From an uncultured Oceanobacter sp. (lineage in GTDB: Bacteria > Pseudomonadota > Gammaproteobacteria > Pseudomonadales > Oceanobacteraceae): DNA of 64,000 nt. The notes beneath the pieces were generated by a model. It did no database searches and was not told where the DNA came from. It saw only the letters and a list, made by a program, of their open reading frames with translations. How positions within the stretch are numbered: position 1 is the first letter of the stretch; each line of letters starts with the position of its first letter. Shown here piece by piece: positions 48,266-58,101 of the stretch. The DNA is taken from positions 23,082 through 87,081 of the forward strand of contig CAJXTI010000010.1 of NCBI GenBank assembly GCA_913061185.1, written 5' to 3'. The translations under genes and the position numbers were made by a program.

Positions 48266-48677
48266 TTTGATAATTCAACTCTGAAATTTTTTCTGCTGCT
48301 TTGAAAAGCAAAGAAATTCGGGTGTTCGAAACCCCTCATTCCGGTTGTACTCTAACAGCTTGGAAAACACCAATCTGAGCACCTCTCTTGTCTCCTAATC
48401 GCTCAGAAGCCCGCATCTTGTAAGGGACATACTCATCAGAGACCTCAACGGTGCCTTGTTTTTGAGAGTTTCTCCGTCAAAAGCACCTTGTTTCGTTCTA
48501 TTTTTTGTCGTTCTGCCTCTCCAGATTGTGCGCCATGTTTGAATGGCTATATTCCAGCAGCAGATCCATCGTCTTTGCTATTTTAGGATGCGTTGCCACG
48601 GTATCTATGGATAGGGTCTTGCTTCGATGTCATTGCATTATTCTGAATCGGGGTAATACCTGCTGTTCCTGACCGAG
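48266..48677. other. gene-poor region downstream of the tRNA genes
   Basis: No intact gene was found. Two short open stretches occur on the minus strand: about 48336-48475 (46 codons, GTVEVSDEYVPYKM) and about 48505-48640 (43 codons, ending HNLERQNDKK). They look like gene scraps, but I cannot name a family. A tRNA T-arm-like motif, GGTGTTCGAAACCCC, lies at about 48321-48335. This fits debris left by past insertions at the tRNA genes. Confidence 0.4.
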
Positions 48678-48812
48678 TTATTTCTCCCTACGCCGCAAGA
48701 CACTTGGCTCCAGACCTAACACCTGACAGGCTTCAGCAATCGAGTAACCTTTTCGGTAACCAACGTCTTTTGAGCTGTAATCCTACTGCAACGGACTGAC
48801 GTTTTGACTCAT
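48678..48812 (-). pseudogene. IS3-type transposase OrfA remnant
   Basis: Minus-strand ATG at 48812 reads MSQNVSPLQ, a stop, then a frame with GYRKGYSIAEACQVLGLEP and SVLRRREK before another stop. The helix-turn-helix-like GYSIAEACQVLGL part matches the N-terminus of IS3-family OrfA. An internal stop and the loss of everything after about 40 codons show it is dead. Its start touches the palindrome at 48812-48858, as expected for an element end. Confidence 0.6.
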
Positions 48813-48858
48813 AGACACCCATTATTGGCGCCAATATAACGCCAATAATGGGTGTCTA
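48812..48858. repeat. perfect 19-bp inverted repeat
   Basis: TAGACACCCATTATTGGCG (48812-48830) and its exact reverse complement (48840-48858) are separated by 9 bases. The ACACCC start resembles IS3-family terminal repeats, and the adjacent OrfA remnant agrees with an IS end; the two arms would then be the facing ends of lost elements. It could also form a strong hairpin after the RND gene. Confidence 0.7.
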
Positions 48859-48892
48859 AAATCATTGAACGCCCTTGCAGGCAGGATGTTAG

Positions 48893-51373
48893 TTACACTG
48901 CAGCCGGTACGCTTTGGTGAACACGCCGATGACGCTCCCGAATCCGCTCCGGGTTGAGCAAGACTCTGGCCAGTGCAGGCAGTAGCACCAGCGCTCCAAG
49001 CATGTTCCAGAGGAACATAAAGGTCAGCAGGATGCCCATGTCTGCCTGGAATTTGATCGGCGACAGCATCCAGGTGGCAACGCCAATGGCCAGTGTGACG
49101 CCAGTAAAGCTGACGGCCTTACCGGTAGAGCGCAGGGTTTCCAGGTAGGCATCTTTGAGCGACAACCCAGAGATTAACAGCGCCTCCAGCCGGTTGTAGA
49201 TATAAATGCCGTAGTCAACGCCAATACCAACACCCAAGGCAATCACTGGCAGTGTGGCGACCTTGACGCCGATTCCCAGCCAAGTCATCAGCGCCTGTCC
49301 CAGTATCGATGTCAGTGCTAATGGCAGCAGGATACAGGCGACGGCGGTGAGCGAGCGGAAGGTCAACAGACACAGGCAAAACACCACCACGTAAACAAAG
49401 ATCAGCATGGTGTCCTGGGCGTCAGCGATCACCTGGTTGGTGGCCGCTTCGATCCCGGCATTACCGGAAGCCAATTGCAAACGCATCGGAACCGCGTCTA
49501 TTTTGCCTTCGGCAATGGCGTTTTCGATGGCATCGGCACGCATACCAAAATAGATTTCATCCACTTGATCATCGTACTCGACCTTGAACGCTTCCACCGC
49601 ATTCACCACCGTTTTCAGCGTCTCCGCCTTGTGATCATTCAGATAGATAATGACCGGAGCCATGGAGCAGTCAGCGTTCAACAGCCCACTCGGCGCCCGC
49701 TGAATAGAGGTATTCAGGATGGTCTGGTTGCGCGACAAGGCATACCAGTTGAGGTTGCCTTCATTCATCGCTTTGGTAACCAGCTTGGAGACCGTGACCA
49801 GCGACAGCGTAGACTGCACGCCGGGTACGTTTTCCATTTGCCACATAAACCGGTCCAGTACATCCATAACCTTGAAGGTATTACACATTTCGATCGGTGT
49901 TTCGGCCATCACTACCATCACATCCGAACTGGTGGAATAATTCGCCACCATAAAATCGTTATCCTGGTTGTAGCGGGAATCGGCACGTAATTCCGGTGCG
50001 CCCTTGTCCAGATCTCCAATTTCCAGATCCTGGCTGTAATAAAAGCCGCAGGCTCCCAGCACTAACGCCAGTGAGATTGCCACGACGGCATAGCGTTTTT
50101 CAGTAAAGTGACTGAGCCACTGCCAAATCACCGGGTTGGCTTTTTCTGCCTTTTGCGCTTGCGCAACGCCAGAGGGACTGATGCCGATATAGGACATGAC
50201 AATCGGCACCAGCACCAGGTTGGTCACGATGATCATGGCAACCCCGACCGAGGCCGCAATAGCCAGCTCCTGAATCACGCCAATATCAATAAACAACAAC
50301 GTCAGAAACCCCATGGCGTCACTGAGCAAGGCCAGCATGCCCGGTACATACAAGCCACGAAACGCCTGACGCGCCGAAGACATTTTATCCAGCCCCTGGC
50401 CGGAATGAATGGCAATGCCGTTAATCAGCTGTACGCCATGACTGATGCCGATGGCAAACACCAGAAACGGCACCAGCACCGAATAAAGATCAATACTGAA
50501 GCCCAACAGTGCCAGCGCTCCGAGCTGCCAGACTACGGCAATCAGCGATGCGATGATTGGAACCAGCGTGCCTTTCGGACAACGAGAGTAGAGATACAGC
50601 AATACCGCCGTCATCAGCATCGCCGCCAGAAAGAAGTAACCAATGGAGACCGCGCCATCCAGCAGATCACCCAGCTTTTTTGGCGTACCAGTGATGTAGA
50701 TGCGTATTTTGTCAGAGCTGTACTGATCGCGAATCCGGTCTTCGAGCTGATGTGACAACGCCTGGTAACTGAGCTTTTCACCGGTTTCCGGATTGAGATC
50801 CACCAGCGGGACGTTAATCACGGTGGAAGAAAAGTCATTGGCAACCAGCCGACCGACCTGTCCCGATTTGAGAATATTCTGCCGTACTTGCTCGATACTG
50901 GCCGGGCTGCCATCGTAATTAGCCGGAATCACCGGCCCACCCTGAAAACCTTCTTCGGTTACTTCGGTCCAGCGGGTATTCGGCGTCCATAACGATTGCA
51001 TACCAGAACGATCGACACCGGCAACAAAAAAGACATCGTCGTTAATTTTGCTCAGTGTTTTCAGGTAGTCATCATCAAATATATCTCCCTCCACGGCGGC
51101 CACCGCAATCTTGATATTGGCCATACCGCTTTTCATATCATCCTTGTGCACCAGGTAATTCTGGATGTAGGGATGATTCAGAGGGATGTACTTTTCGATA
51201 CTGGAATCGAGACGAATCTGGGTCAGGCCAAATGCAAACACCAGGGTCAGCACACCAAGCACCATCAACACCAGCGAGCGATTATTAAACAACACTCTCT
51301 CTAACAAGGGTTCAGTTTCCGGCGAGAGAATAAAGTGTTCGGGTTCGGTCGAATAATGATGTTTCTGAGTCAT
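48893..51373 (-). CDS. RND-superfamily (MMPL-type) transporter
   Basis: An 826-residue inner-membrane protein with the RND two-repeat plan: helix 1 (about 32-52), a large periplasmic loop, five helices, then the same again. The conserved FAIGISHGVQLING and LGVGIGVDYGIYIYNRL segments of helix 4 and its counterpart are proton-path motifs. It is of the MMPL/HpnN-like lipid-export class, not AcrB. It starts 2 bases after the YCF48-like gene and lies downstream of DUF1329, forming a known lipid- or sterol-related cluster. Confidence 0.88.
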   Translation of the reverse strand: MTQKHHYSTEPEHFILSPETEPLLERVLFNNRSLVLMVLGVLTLVFAFGLTQIRLDSSIEKYIPLNHPYIQNYLVHKDDMKSGMANIKIAVAAVEGDIFDDDYLKTLSKINDDVFFVAGVDRSGMQSLWTPNTRWTEVTEEGFQGGPVIPANYDGSPASIEQVRQNILKSGQVGRLVANDFSSTVINVPLVDLNPETGEKLSYQALSHQLEDRIRDQYSSDKIRIYITGTPKKLGDLLDGAVSIGYFFLAAMLMTAVLLYLYSRCPKGTLVPIIASLIAVVWQLGALALLGFSIDLYSVLVPFLVFAIGISHGVQLINGIAIHSGQGLDKMSSARQAFRGLYVPGMLALLSDAMGFLTLLFIDIGVIQELAIAASVGVAMIIVTNLVLVPIVMSYIGISPSGVAQAQKAEKANPVIWQWLSHFTEKRYAVVAISLALVLGACGFYYSQDLEIGDLDKGAPELRADSRYNQDNDFMVANYSTSSDVMVVMAETPIEMCNTFKVMDVLDRFMWQMENVPGVQSTLSLVTVSKLVTKAMNEGNLNWYALSRNQTILNTSIQRAPSGLLNADCSMAPVIIYLNDHKAETLKTVVNAVEAFKVEYDDQVDEIYFGMRADAIENAIAEGKIDAVPMRLQLASGNAGIEAATNQVIADAQDTMLIFVYVVVFCLCLLTFRSLTAVACILLPLALTSILGQALMTWLGIGVKVATLPVIALGVGIGVDYGIYIYNRLEALLISGLSLKDAYLETLRSTGKAVSFTGVTLAIGVATWMLSPIKFQADMGILLTFMFLWNMLGALVLLPALARVLLNPERIRERHRRVHQSVPAAV

Positions 51374-51375
51374 GA

Positions 51376-52566
51376 TTACTGCGCCTCCGCGGCCAGTTGT
51401 CCGCCGGAGGAAACTCCGTCTGCTGTGGTCATGCGGGCAGCGCTGATCAGCTCGCCACGACGATTAATACGCTGTACACCGGCTTCGCCCACCAGCACAA
51501 AGCCCTCTTCAGTCACCGCCAAACCAGCAATGCCCTTGCGCCCTGTCAGATTGATCACCTGGGTGTCCTGGTGTTCCAACCGAATCAGAGTACCGGAATT
51601 CCCCACCAGCACCCGTGTGCCGTCTGTCATGGCCAGGCCCTGAAACAACGTTTGTTCGTTGTTAAGCGCCAATTCTGTCCAGCGATTGCCCGCATCGGTC
51701 GATTGAAACAGATGGCCACGTAGTCCCATCAGCGTCAGAGTATTACCGGAACTGATCATGCCGAACAACGAGCCGTCGTACGGAGACTCCAGAGCTTGCC
51801 AGCTATGGCCTTGATCGGTAGAAGTAAGAATAAGCCCCAGCTCACCCACGATATACAATTGGCCATAGGCGGCCTGTACCAGGCTGTTGAGATGGGAGCG
51901 CTCTGGCAAAGGCAGACGTGAGGTAAATTCCGTCCAGCTTTTACCGCCGTTACTGGTTTCAAAGGCCATGCCATAAGCACCAACAGCAAAGCCATGTTGG
52001 GCATCAAGAAACAGCACATCCAGCAATGGCTTGGTTGAACCCACGGAGACGTCGTACTCGGCATCCTCAACAGCAAAGGTGGCGGCTTCCAGTGCGGCTT
52101 CAGCGTCTTCGAGTACCTCATCACCAACATCTGACGCCATTGATACAGCAGCTTCGGCTTTGGCAAGTAACCGTTCGGAGGCAACGACCATGGCATCATT
52201 GGCGGCAAAACCATCCAGCTGTTTATGCCAGCTCATGCCACCGTCAGCCGTCGCCAGTACGACGCCATCATGGCCCACGGCCCAGCCAGAACGGTCACCA
52301 ACAAAGGTAACGGCCGTCAGTGTCACACTGACCGGCACCTGCGCTTGCTGCCAAAATTGGCCATTGTCATCGGAATACAGAATATGGCCGAAGGCACCCA
52401 CTGCCACCAGGCGATCACCGGCATGGGTAATATCGAGTAGTAACGCGGTATGCGCTTTAACGCTGGCTTGCGCCGGGGTCTGTAAGGGATCAACCCACTC
52501 TGCCAGTACGGTCGTCGTCCCCAGAGAGAGGGTTACCATGAAAAAACACGCCTTGATAAAACGCAT
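51376..52566 (-). CDS. exported YCF48/BNR-repeat protein
   Basis: A 396-residue secreted beta-propeller. After a signal peptide (about 1-22), repeated blocks of the form GWAVGHDGVVLATADGGMSW (given in pieces: GWAVGHDG, TADGGMSW), GFAVGAYG, TSNGGKSW and STDQGHSW mark the YCF48-like Asp-box propeller. An Ala/Glu-rich helical insertion (about 130-170) interrupts it. Such proteins are encoded next to RND transporters and DUF1329 in marine and steroid-using bacteria, and probably act with them in the periplasm. CGGAG precedes ATG 52566. Confidence 0.85.
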   Translation of the reverse strand: MRFIKACFFMVTLSLGTTTVLAEWVDPLQTPAQASVKAHTALLLDITHAGDRLVAVGAFGHILYSDDNGQFWQQAQVPVSVTLTAVTFVGDRSGWAVGHDGVVLATADGGMSWHKQLDGFAANDAMVVASERLLAKAEAAVSMASDVGDEVLEDAEAALEAATFAVEDAEYDVSVGSTKPLLDVLFLDAQHGFAVGAYGMAFETSNGGKSWTEFTSRLPLPERSHLNSLVQAAYGQLYIVGELGLILTSTDQGHSWQALESPYDGSLFGMISSGNTLTLMGLRGHLFQSTDAGNRWTELALNNEQTLFQGLAMTDGTRVLVGNSGTLIRLEHQDTQVINLTGRKGIAGLAVTEEGFVLVGEAGVQRINRRGELISAARMTTADGVSSGGQLAAEAQ

Positions 52567-52715
52567 CAAGAACTCCGTTATTATTATGTTGAATGAGACA
52601 GAAAACTGCCCTTATGTGAATTAAAGGAACAGGTCTATATCCTTAATGTGTGGATAATCGCATGACTTGGGGTATTTGCCAACCTGGCACCCACAGAACT
52701 CAAACCTGAACTCAA

Positions 52716-52754
52716 CCCGGAACCTGTTATCCCGGAACCTGTTATCCCGGAACC
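52716..52754. repeat. 15-bp direct repeat, 2.6 copies
   Basis: CCCGGAACCTGTTAT is repeated exactly twice, with a third partial copy, in the 269-base gap between the DUF1329 and YCF48-like genes. No coding or clear hairpin role was seen. Confidence 0.75.
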
Positions 52755-52835
52755 CAAGCCAGAACGAACCCAAACAGGGTAAGAAGCAACCAGCACGTTG
52801 TCCGTCCAGCACAACAGCGAATGGGCTCGCCCCAT

Positions 52836-54215
52836 TCAGTCGATATCCACCGTAATCCCCTCTACAGCCTGGTCAAAGCGACGCATCCCTGCTTGCCCGG
52901 ACTCCAGCCCGGTCACGCTATAGCTGCCGGTATCGAGATCGTGAATAACAGTTGCTGCAGGCAGCACGGCGGGTAACTCATAAAAGCTTTTTAACAGCGC
53001 CAGGCCGAGTCGTTGCAACTGGCCATCAGCGCCATAAAAATCGGCCAGAGCAATCTGCCAACTGTCTTCATCAACATAATAGACCCGTTTGCTATAGGGG
53101 TTTGTCGCGCCTTTTTTCAGGGTTCCATCCACCACCCAAACACGATGTTTTTCGAATCGCAGCGCAGCGCTGGCCAAATGTCCCGGTTGCAGTAACACGG
53201 CATCATCCAGAGCCTCAAACCGATAATTATTGTAGGGAATATAGAGCTCGCGCTTACCCAGTAGCATCCAGTGATATTGCTGTGGAGAACCGCTAAAAAG
53301 CGACACATCATCAGCGCTGCGAAGGTCGGTGTTCCAGCTATCTGGCCACCCGCCCTGCTGGCGACGATAGCTATTTTCCACGCCCTCCCGCAATTCCAGT
53401 TGATGCGTCGTCCGCAACAATCCTTGTCCAACGGCACTCCATTGACGCTGGAACAGAGTCAGATCCTTGCGTTTACTGCGACCGTTGCGGCGGTCGGGTT
53501 CGCAATGGGCCAGAGGCAACAGACAGCGGTCACGCTGGAAATAATACGGATAGTCTTCTTGCACTCGCCAGTTGATGACGTGCTGCTGCTCGCCAGACAC
53601 CTGAATTTCACGCCAGCGAGCCTGTAGCTGCTCCCCTCGCCAACTGGCCAGATGATTCCAGATCACCTGCTGACCATTGTCCGGCAGCGGAAATGGGATA
53701 CCGCCCCAGGCATAATAAAACCCGGAGCCATCCCGACTGGTTTCTGTACGTATGACATTTTTATAGGTTTGCTCATACACCGTATCCGGTGCGGCAGCCG
53801 TTCGATGAGAGGGGTAAACCGACAAGTAGGCACTGCCCGGATAACGTTCCAGCAATGCCTGCAAGCCGGGAGTTACAAAGTATCGATAGTCGGACAGGTT
53901 ATCAGCCGATAAGCGCAACAGCTCGGTTTCATCGGCAAAGGGATCAATATGCGGCTGGCCAATAGCCAGATAACCGAGAGGAGGCATCCGCAACCCACCA
54001 CGCCAGACCGGAATATCAGTGCCATTACCGGCGCGTATTGCGCCCAGTGGCGTCAGCTCATCAGACAGACGAGTCGCACGGGCCAGTCGCTCTGTCAGCT
54101 GCGCATCGTCCAGCTCGGCGGCAAGATAATCTGTCTGTTGACTAACACCTTGCGCCAATGCGCCAGGTGCCAGCCCCGCCAGCAACAGACATGTCAGCAA
54201 CAGCCAGTGCCACAA
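52836..54215 (-). CDS. DUF1329 outer-membrane-associated protein
   Basis: A 459-residue exported protein of the DUF1329 family (a LolA/LolB-like lipid-carrier fold is likely). It has a signal peptide (about 1-21, ending ALA) and the family features YFVTPGLQALLERYPGS and the C-terminal YYVDEDSWQIALADFYGADGQL (in pieces). It begins at TTG 54215 with TGAGGAT 8 bases upstream; that box overlaps the pepN stop, so the two genes are coupled. The usual partner DUF1302 is absent here. Confidence 0.85.
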   Translation of the reverse strand: MWHWLLLTCLLLAGLAPGALAQGVSQQTDYLAAELDDAQLTERLARATRLSDELTPLGAIRAGNGTDIPVWRGGLRMPPLGYLAIGQPHIDPFADETELLRLSADNLSDYRYFVTPGLQALLERYPGSAYLSVYPSHRTAAAPDTVYEQTYKNVIRTETSRDGSGFYYAWGGIPFPLPDNGQQVIWNHLASWRGEQLQARWREIQVSGEQQHVINWRVQEDYPYYFQRDRCLLPLAHCEPDRRNGRSKRKDLTLFQRQWSAVGQGLLRTTHQLELREGVENSYRRQQGGWPDSWNTDLRSADDVSLFSGSPQQYHWMLLGKRELYIPYNNYRFEALDDAVLLQPGHLASAALRFEKHRVWVVDGTLKKGATNPYSKRVYYVDEDSWQIALADFYGADGQLQRLGLALLKSFYELPAVLPAATVIHDLDTGSYSVTGLESGQAGMRRFDQAVEGITVDID

Positions 54216-54226
54216 ACAGATAATCC

Positions 54227-56872
54227 TCAGGCCAGGCTTTTACTGACCACTTCGTAGACATCACGAGACAGGTCAGGCTGGGCCGCCACCCGTTCCAGTT
54301 GGGCCTTCATCTGTTCAGATAGCTCAGGGATCAGGCGACGCCACTTGGTCAGCGGTGTCAACAAACGTGAGGCAATCTGTGGATTGGTGGTATTCAGTCG
54401 AATAATCGCATCGGCCAGCAACTGATAGCCGCTGCCATCTACTGCATGAAAATGGCACAGGGCCTGATTGGCAAATGCACCAATCACCGAGCGGATCTTG
54501 TTCGGGTTACGCCAATCAAAGGCTTCGTGTTCCAGTAACTGCTGAATACGACTGAGTGTACCGAGATCTGCAGAACCGGACTGTACCGACAGCCACTGGT
54601 TCACCACCAGTGAATCGTTTTGCCACTGCAGATAGAAAGCATCCAGACTTTGCTGCGCCAGCTCGTCATCACCGCTATTGATTAACGCCACCAGCGCTGC
54701 CATCTGATCGGTCATATTATCCGTGCTGCCAAACTGCGCCAGCGCCTGGCGAATACCGGCATCCGACGCCACGCTCCAATAACTCAGAGCGAGGTTTTTT
54801 AACATCCGGGCTGCCATTTGCTGTGGCTCCGGCTGATATTCCGCATGACTGACCAAACGCTGATAACAGGCGGCAAACTGCTCGTTCAGGGCCATCGCCA
54901 TGGCCAGACGAACCCGCTTGCGACCCAGGTGAATCGCATGAGGATCTACCGGATCACTGAATTCAGCAATATAGGCTTCCGATGGCAAAGTCAGCAGGTA
55001 GCTGACCATGGCAGGATCGAGGGTTTCGTCAGTCAGCAACTGCACCATCACCTGCCGGGCATCTTCCGGTAATTCGAATTCATCCAGTCGGGCCTGATCA
55101 ATCCAGTCCAGCATCAACCGCTGACCGGCATCCCAGCGATTAAAGCCGTCGCTGTCGTGTTGTAACCGGAACAACAGTTCTTGTGGCGACTGTTGAAACT
55201 CGACTTTGACCGGTGCCGAAAAATCACGGAATAACGACAACACCGGTGGTTGTGCCAGCCCCGAGAACACAAAGGTTTGTTCGGCTTCGGTAAAGTGCAG
55301 CACCTGGCTGGCGCTGGTCCAGGTTTCCATACCGGCGCTATTGAGCGCTGGAGCCACCTGTACCGGCAAGTCCTGACCATCGGCAGCAATCAGACCCAAC
55401 TGCACCGGAATCCACATGGGCTGCTTGCCGGTTTGCCCTGGAGTGTCCGGGCATTGTTGACGCAAGGTCAGATACAGTGCCTGCTCATCTTCGCGATAAT
55501 CGACAGCAACGCTGACCACTGGAGTACCGGCTTGCTTGTACCAGAGCTTGAACAGGGTCAGGTCAACACCATTGGCGTCTTCCATGGCGGCGACAAAATC
55601 GTGAATGGTCACGGCCTGACCATCATGGCGATCAAAATACAGATCCGATCCCTTACGGAAGCCTTCCGCCCCAAGGATCTTGTGGATCATCCCCACCACC
55701 TCGGCGCCTTTTTCATAAATGGTAACGGTATAAAAATTGGCGATCTCGATAAAGGAATCCGGCTGCACCGGGTGCGCCATTGGGCCACCATCTTCGGCAA
55801 ACTGTACCGTACGGACCATCTTGGCATCTTCAATCCGCTTGACCGTAGCCGAGTGCATATCTGCCGAGAAGCTGGCATCACGGAATACGGTAAATCCTTC
55901 CTTCAGGCTGAGCTGGAACCAGTCGCGACAGGTCACCCGGTTACCCGACCAGTTGTGGAAATATTCATGCGCCACAATGGCTTCAATACGTTGATACGCC
56001 GCATCGGTAGCGGTCGCTGGATTGGCCAGCACACAGGAGGAGTTAAAGATATTCAACCCCTTGTTTTCCATCGCACCCATGTTGAAATCATCCACGGCCA
56101 CAATCATGAAAATATCCAGATCGTATTCGCGACCGTAGACTTCTTCATCCCAGCGCATCGAGCGCTTGAGCGCATCAAGGGCGTAGTCGGTTTTATCGAT
56201 GTTCTGTGGCTCAACAAAGATTTTTAACGTCACGTCACGACCACTCATGGTGGTGAAACGGTCTTCTTTATTCAGCAAATCACCCGCCACCAGGGCAAAC
56301 AAGTAGGCAGGCTTGCGGTGTGGGTCAAGCCAGGTGACCTTGCGACGACCATCCGCCAGCATCTCATCCGCCGTACAGTTACCGTTCGACAGCATTACCG
56401 GATAACGGCTGCCATCGGCAATGATATGGGTGGTGAACACCGACATCACGTCCGGGCGATCCAGATAGTAGGTAATGCGGCGAAAACCTTCGGCTTCGCA
56501 CTGGGTACAATACATACCGCCAGAGCGATACAAGCCTTCCAGTGCGGTATTGGTAGCCGGGTAGATTCGCGTCACGATGGTAAGGAAATGCTGTTGCGCC
56601 AGACCGGTGATGCTCAGCGTCTCATCCGTCACGGTATAACGGCCGGTGCCCAGAACGTCGCCATCCAGTGTCAGTCCCAGTAATTCCAGCTGCTGGCCAT
56701 GCAGCTCCAACACACCGGACTGAGCACCTGCGCTGTTGGCTTCCAGCGTTAATACGGCAGTTACGACGGTCGCATCGTCCTGCAGATCAAAAGTCAGTTC
56801 CGTCTGGCTGATCCAGTACTCGGGCTGGCAATAATCTTTCAGGTAAATACTTTGAGGTTGAGCGTCACGCAT
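54227..56872 (-). CDS. pepN: aminopeptidase N
   Basis: An 881-residue M1 zinc aminopeptidase, the main broad-specificity aminopeptidase of gammaproteobacteria. GAMENKGL (substrate binding) and HEYFHNWSGNRVTC with the later Glu in LKEGFTVF (zinc) are intact. The N-terminus MRDAQPQSIYLKDY sets the start at 56872, after AGAAGGAA. The length agrees with E. coli PepN (870). Confidence 0.96.
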   Translation of the reverse strand: MRDAQPQSIYLKDYCQPEYWISQTELTFDLQDDATVVTAVLTLEANSAGAQSGVLELHGQQLELLGLTLDGDVLGTGRYTVTDETLSITGLAQQHFLTIVTRIYPATNTALEGLYRSGGMYCTQCEAEGFRRITYYLDRPDVMSVFTTHIIADGSRYPVMLSNGNCTADEMLADGRRKVTWLDPHRKPAYLFALVAGDLLNKEDRFTTMSGRDVTLKIFVEPQNIDKTDYALDALKRSMRWDEEVYGREYDLDIFMIVAVDDFNMGAMENKGLNIFNSSCVLANPATATDAAYQRIEAIVAHEYFHNWSGNRVTCRDWFQLSLKEGFTVFRDASFSADMHSATVKRIEDAKMVRTVQFAEDGGPMAHPVQPDSFIEIANFYTVTIYEKGAEVVGMIHKILGAEGFRKGSDLYFDRHDGQAVTIHDFVAAMEDANGVDLTLFKLWYKQAGTPVVSVAVDYREDEQALYLTLRQQCPDTPGQTGKQPMWIPVQLGLIAADGQDLPVQVAPALNSAGMETWTSASQVLHFTEAEQTFVFSGLAQPPVLSLFRDFSAPVKVEFQQSPQELLFRLQHDSDGFNRWDAGQRLMLDWIDQARLDEFELPEDARQVMVQLLTDETLDPAMVSYLLTLPSEAYIAEFSDPVDPHAIHLGRKRVRLAMAMALNEQFAACYQRLVSHAEYQPEPQQMAARMLKNLALSYWSVASDAGIRQALAQFGSTDNMTDQMAALVALINSGDDELAQQSLDAFYLQWQNDSLVVNQWLSVQSGSADLGTLSRIQQLLEHEAFDWRNPNKIRSVIGAFANQALCHFHAVDGSGYQLLADAIIRLNTTNPQIASRLLTPLTKWRRLIPELSEQMKAQLERVAAQPDLSRDVYEVVSKSLA

Positions 56873-56969
56873 GTATCTGTTTCCTTCTGAAGTCGGTTCT
56901 CTCTGCAACCCTGACCATCTGATCATAAAACGGTCGTTGTTATCGAGCAGGAGTATTAGTCAGATCGCG

Positions 56970-57812
56970 TCAATATTTAGTCAGAGTGACCTGATAACTG
57001 GTGTATTTGCGCAGGTTGATGACGCCGCTATCCAGCATCAGATACTGCCCCTTGATGCCGAGCAGCCGGCCCTGCACGTCTGGTGTCTTGTCCAGATTAT
57101 GGCTGGTTACCCTGGTCGGGTATTCCAGCACAGGGTAATGAAATCTTTGCGACAGTGTGGCATCAGCGGATAACCATTCAATGGCGTGTTCGCCAAACTG
57201 CTCGGCCAGCCCAAGGATACGACGGTCAAATTCATCAAACAGGGCGTCGCGTTCAGATGCCAGATCCAGCAAGGGGTTCTGACCTTTCAGCATCGTCCGC
57301 CAGTTGGTCTTGTCGGCCACCCGCTGACGCAGCAGATCTTCCAGCACGCCAGACACCCGCCGACTGGCTACTTTTGCAATCGCCATCCCCTGCACAGCAC
57401 CTTGATCCAGCCAACGGGTTGGCAGCTGACCAGCACGGGTAATGCCTACCTTGATACCGGAAGAATTGGCCAAATAGACGTAATGGGGCTGAAAGCAGAC
57501 CTGCTCCGCCCACTCCGGCTCACGGCAGGTACCGAGGTGAAAATGGCATGTTTCCGGGCTCATCATGCAACGATCGCATTGCGCCAGCTTGCTGAAACAC
57601 GGATAACAATACCCCTGACTGAAACTTTTACGGGTGTGGCGGCCGCAAGCACAACAATGAATCGTACCGTTCCAGCTCAGCGCCAGACGTTGCCCCAGCC
57701 AGGCGTTCATATCGATCTGGTCGCGCCCCAGTGACAGCTGATAAGCCACTTGCCCTTCGGCATCGGCGGTCGCGGTCATCTTGCTGAGGCTGCCATTGTA
57801 GCTGTCTGTCAT
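56970..57812 (-). CDS. DUF2797 protein with GIY-YIG-like core
   Basis: A 280-residue protein. The N-terminal half has a zinc-ribbon set of cysteines (CCACGRHTRKSFSQGYCYPCF: pieces HCCACGRHTRK and GYCYPCF, then CDRCMM and CHFHLGTC). The middle YVYLANSSGIKVGITRAGQLPTRW (pieces YVYLANSS, KVGITR) has GIY-YIG nuclease character. The function is not known. It starts 4 bases after the DUF1315 stop, in the nadK-pepN block. Confidence 0.85.
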   Translation of the reverse strand: MTDSYNGSLSKMTATADAEGQVAYQLSLGRDQIDMNAWLGQRLALSWNGTIHCCACGRHTRKSFSQGYCYPCFSKLAQCDRCMMSPETCHFHLGTCREPEWAEQVCFQPHYVYLANSSGIKVGITRAGQLPTRWLDQGAVQGMAIAKVASRRVSGVLEDLLRQRVADKTNWRTMLKGQNPLLDLASERDALFDEFDRRILGLAEQFGEHAIEWLSADATLSQRFHYPVLEYPTRVTSHNLDKTPDVQGRLLGIKGQYLMLDSGVINLRKYTSYQVTLTKY

Positions 57813-57816
57813 GCCG

Positions 57817-58080
57817 CTATTGCAGTGTCAGCGGCTGAACGTTGTCATCGCGCCCAATAATATCCACATTGCCGCTGGCACAGGCGCCACCGACATAACC
57901 GACCCGCTGATCGGCTGGTACCTGGTGGGTTATTTCATAATGCAGAATCGCTTCCAGGCACAGCTCGCGCTGGCCTTGCTGCAAGGCAATGCCATTAGGC
58001 CATTTGCCCAGCGCCACGGCATTTTTCAGGTTTTCATAGACGTCCGGCGTCAGGGACTGAATCAGATCTTGCAAGGTCAT
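57817..58080 (-). CDS. YeaC-like DUF1315 protein
   Basis: An 87-residue cytoplasmic protein matching DUF1315: LIQSLTPDVYENLKNAVALGKWPNG at the start (pieces LTPDVYENLK, ALGKWPNG), with the central QREL-CLEAI-YE segment. The family is small and its role unknown. It is placed between the rhomboid and DUF2797 genes, as in Pseudomonas-like genomes. Confidence 0.85.
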   Translation of the reverse strand: MTLQDLIQSLTPDVYENLKNAVALGKWPNGIALQQGQRELCLEAILHYEITHQVPADQRVGYVGGACASGNVDIIGRDDNVQPLTLQ

Positions 58081-58101
58081 AGGTTACCTCCAGACAATTT
58101 T

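Noticed and set aside
55250..56227. 325-codon frame on the plus strand within pepN
   Set aside because: It is antisense to conserved pepN, and no family or ribosome-binding site was seen.
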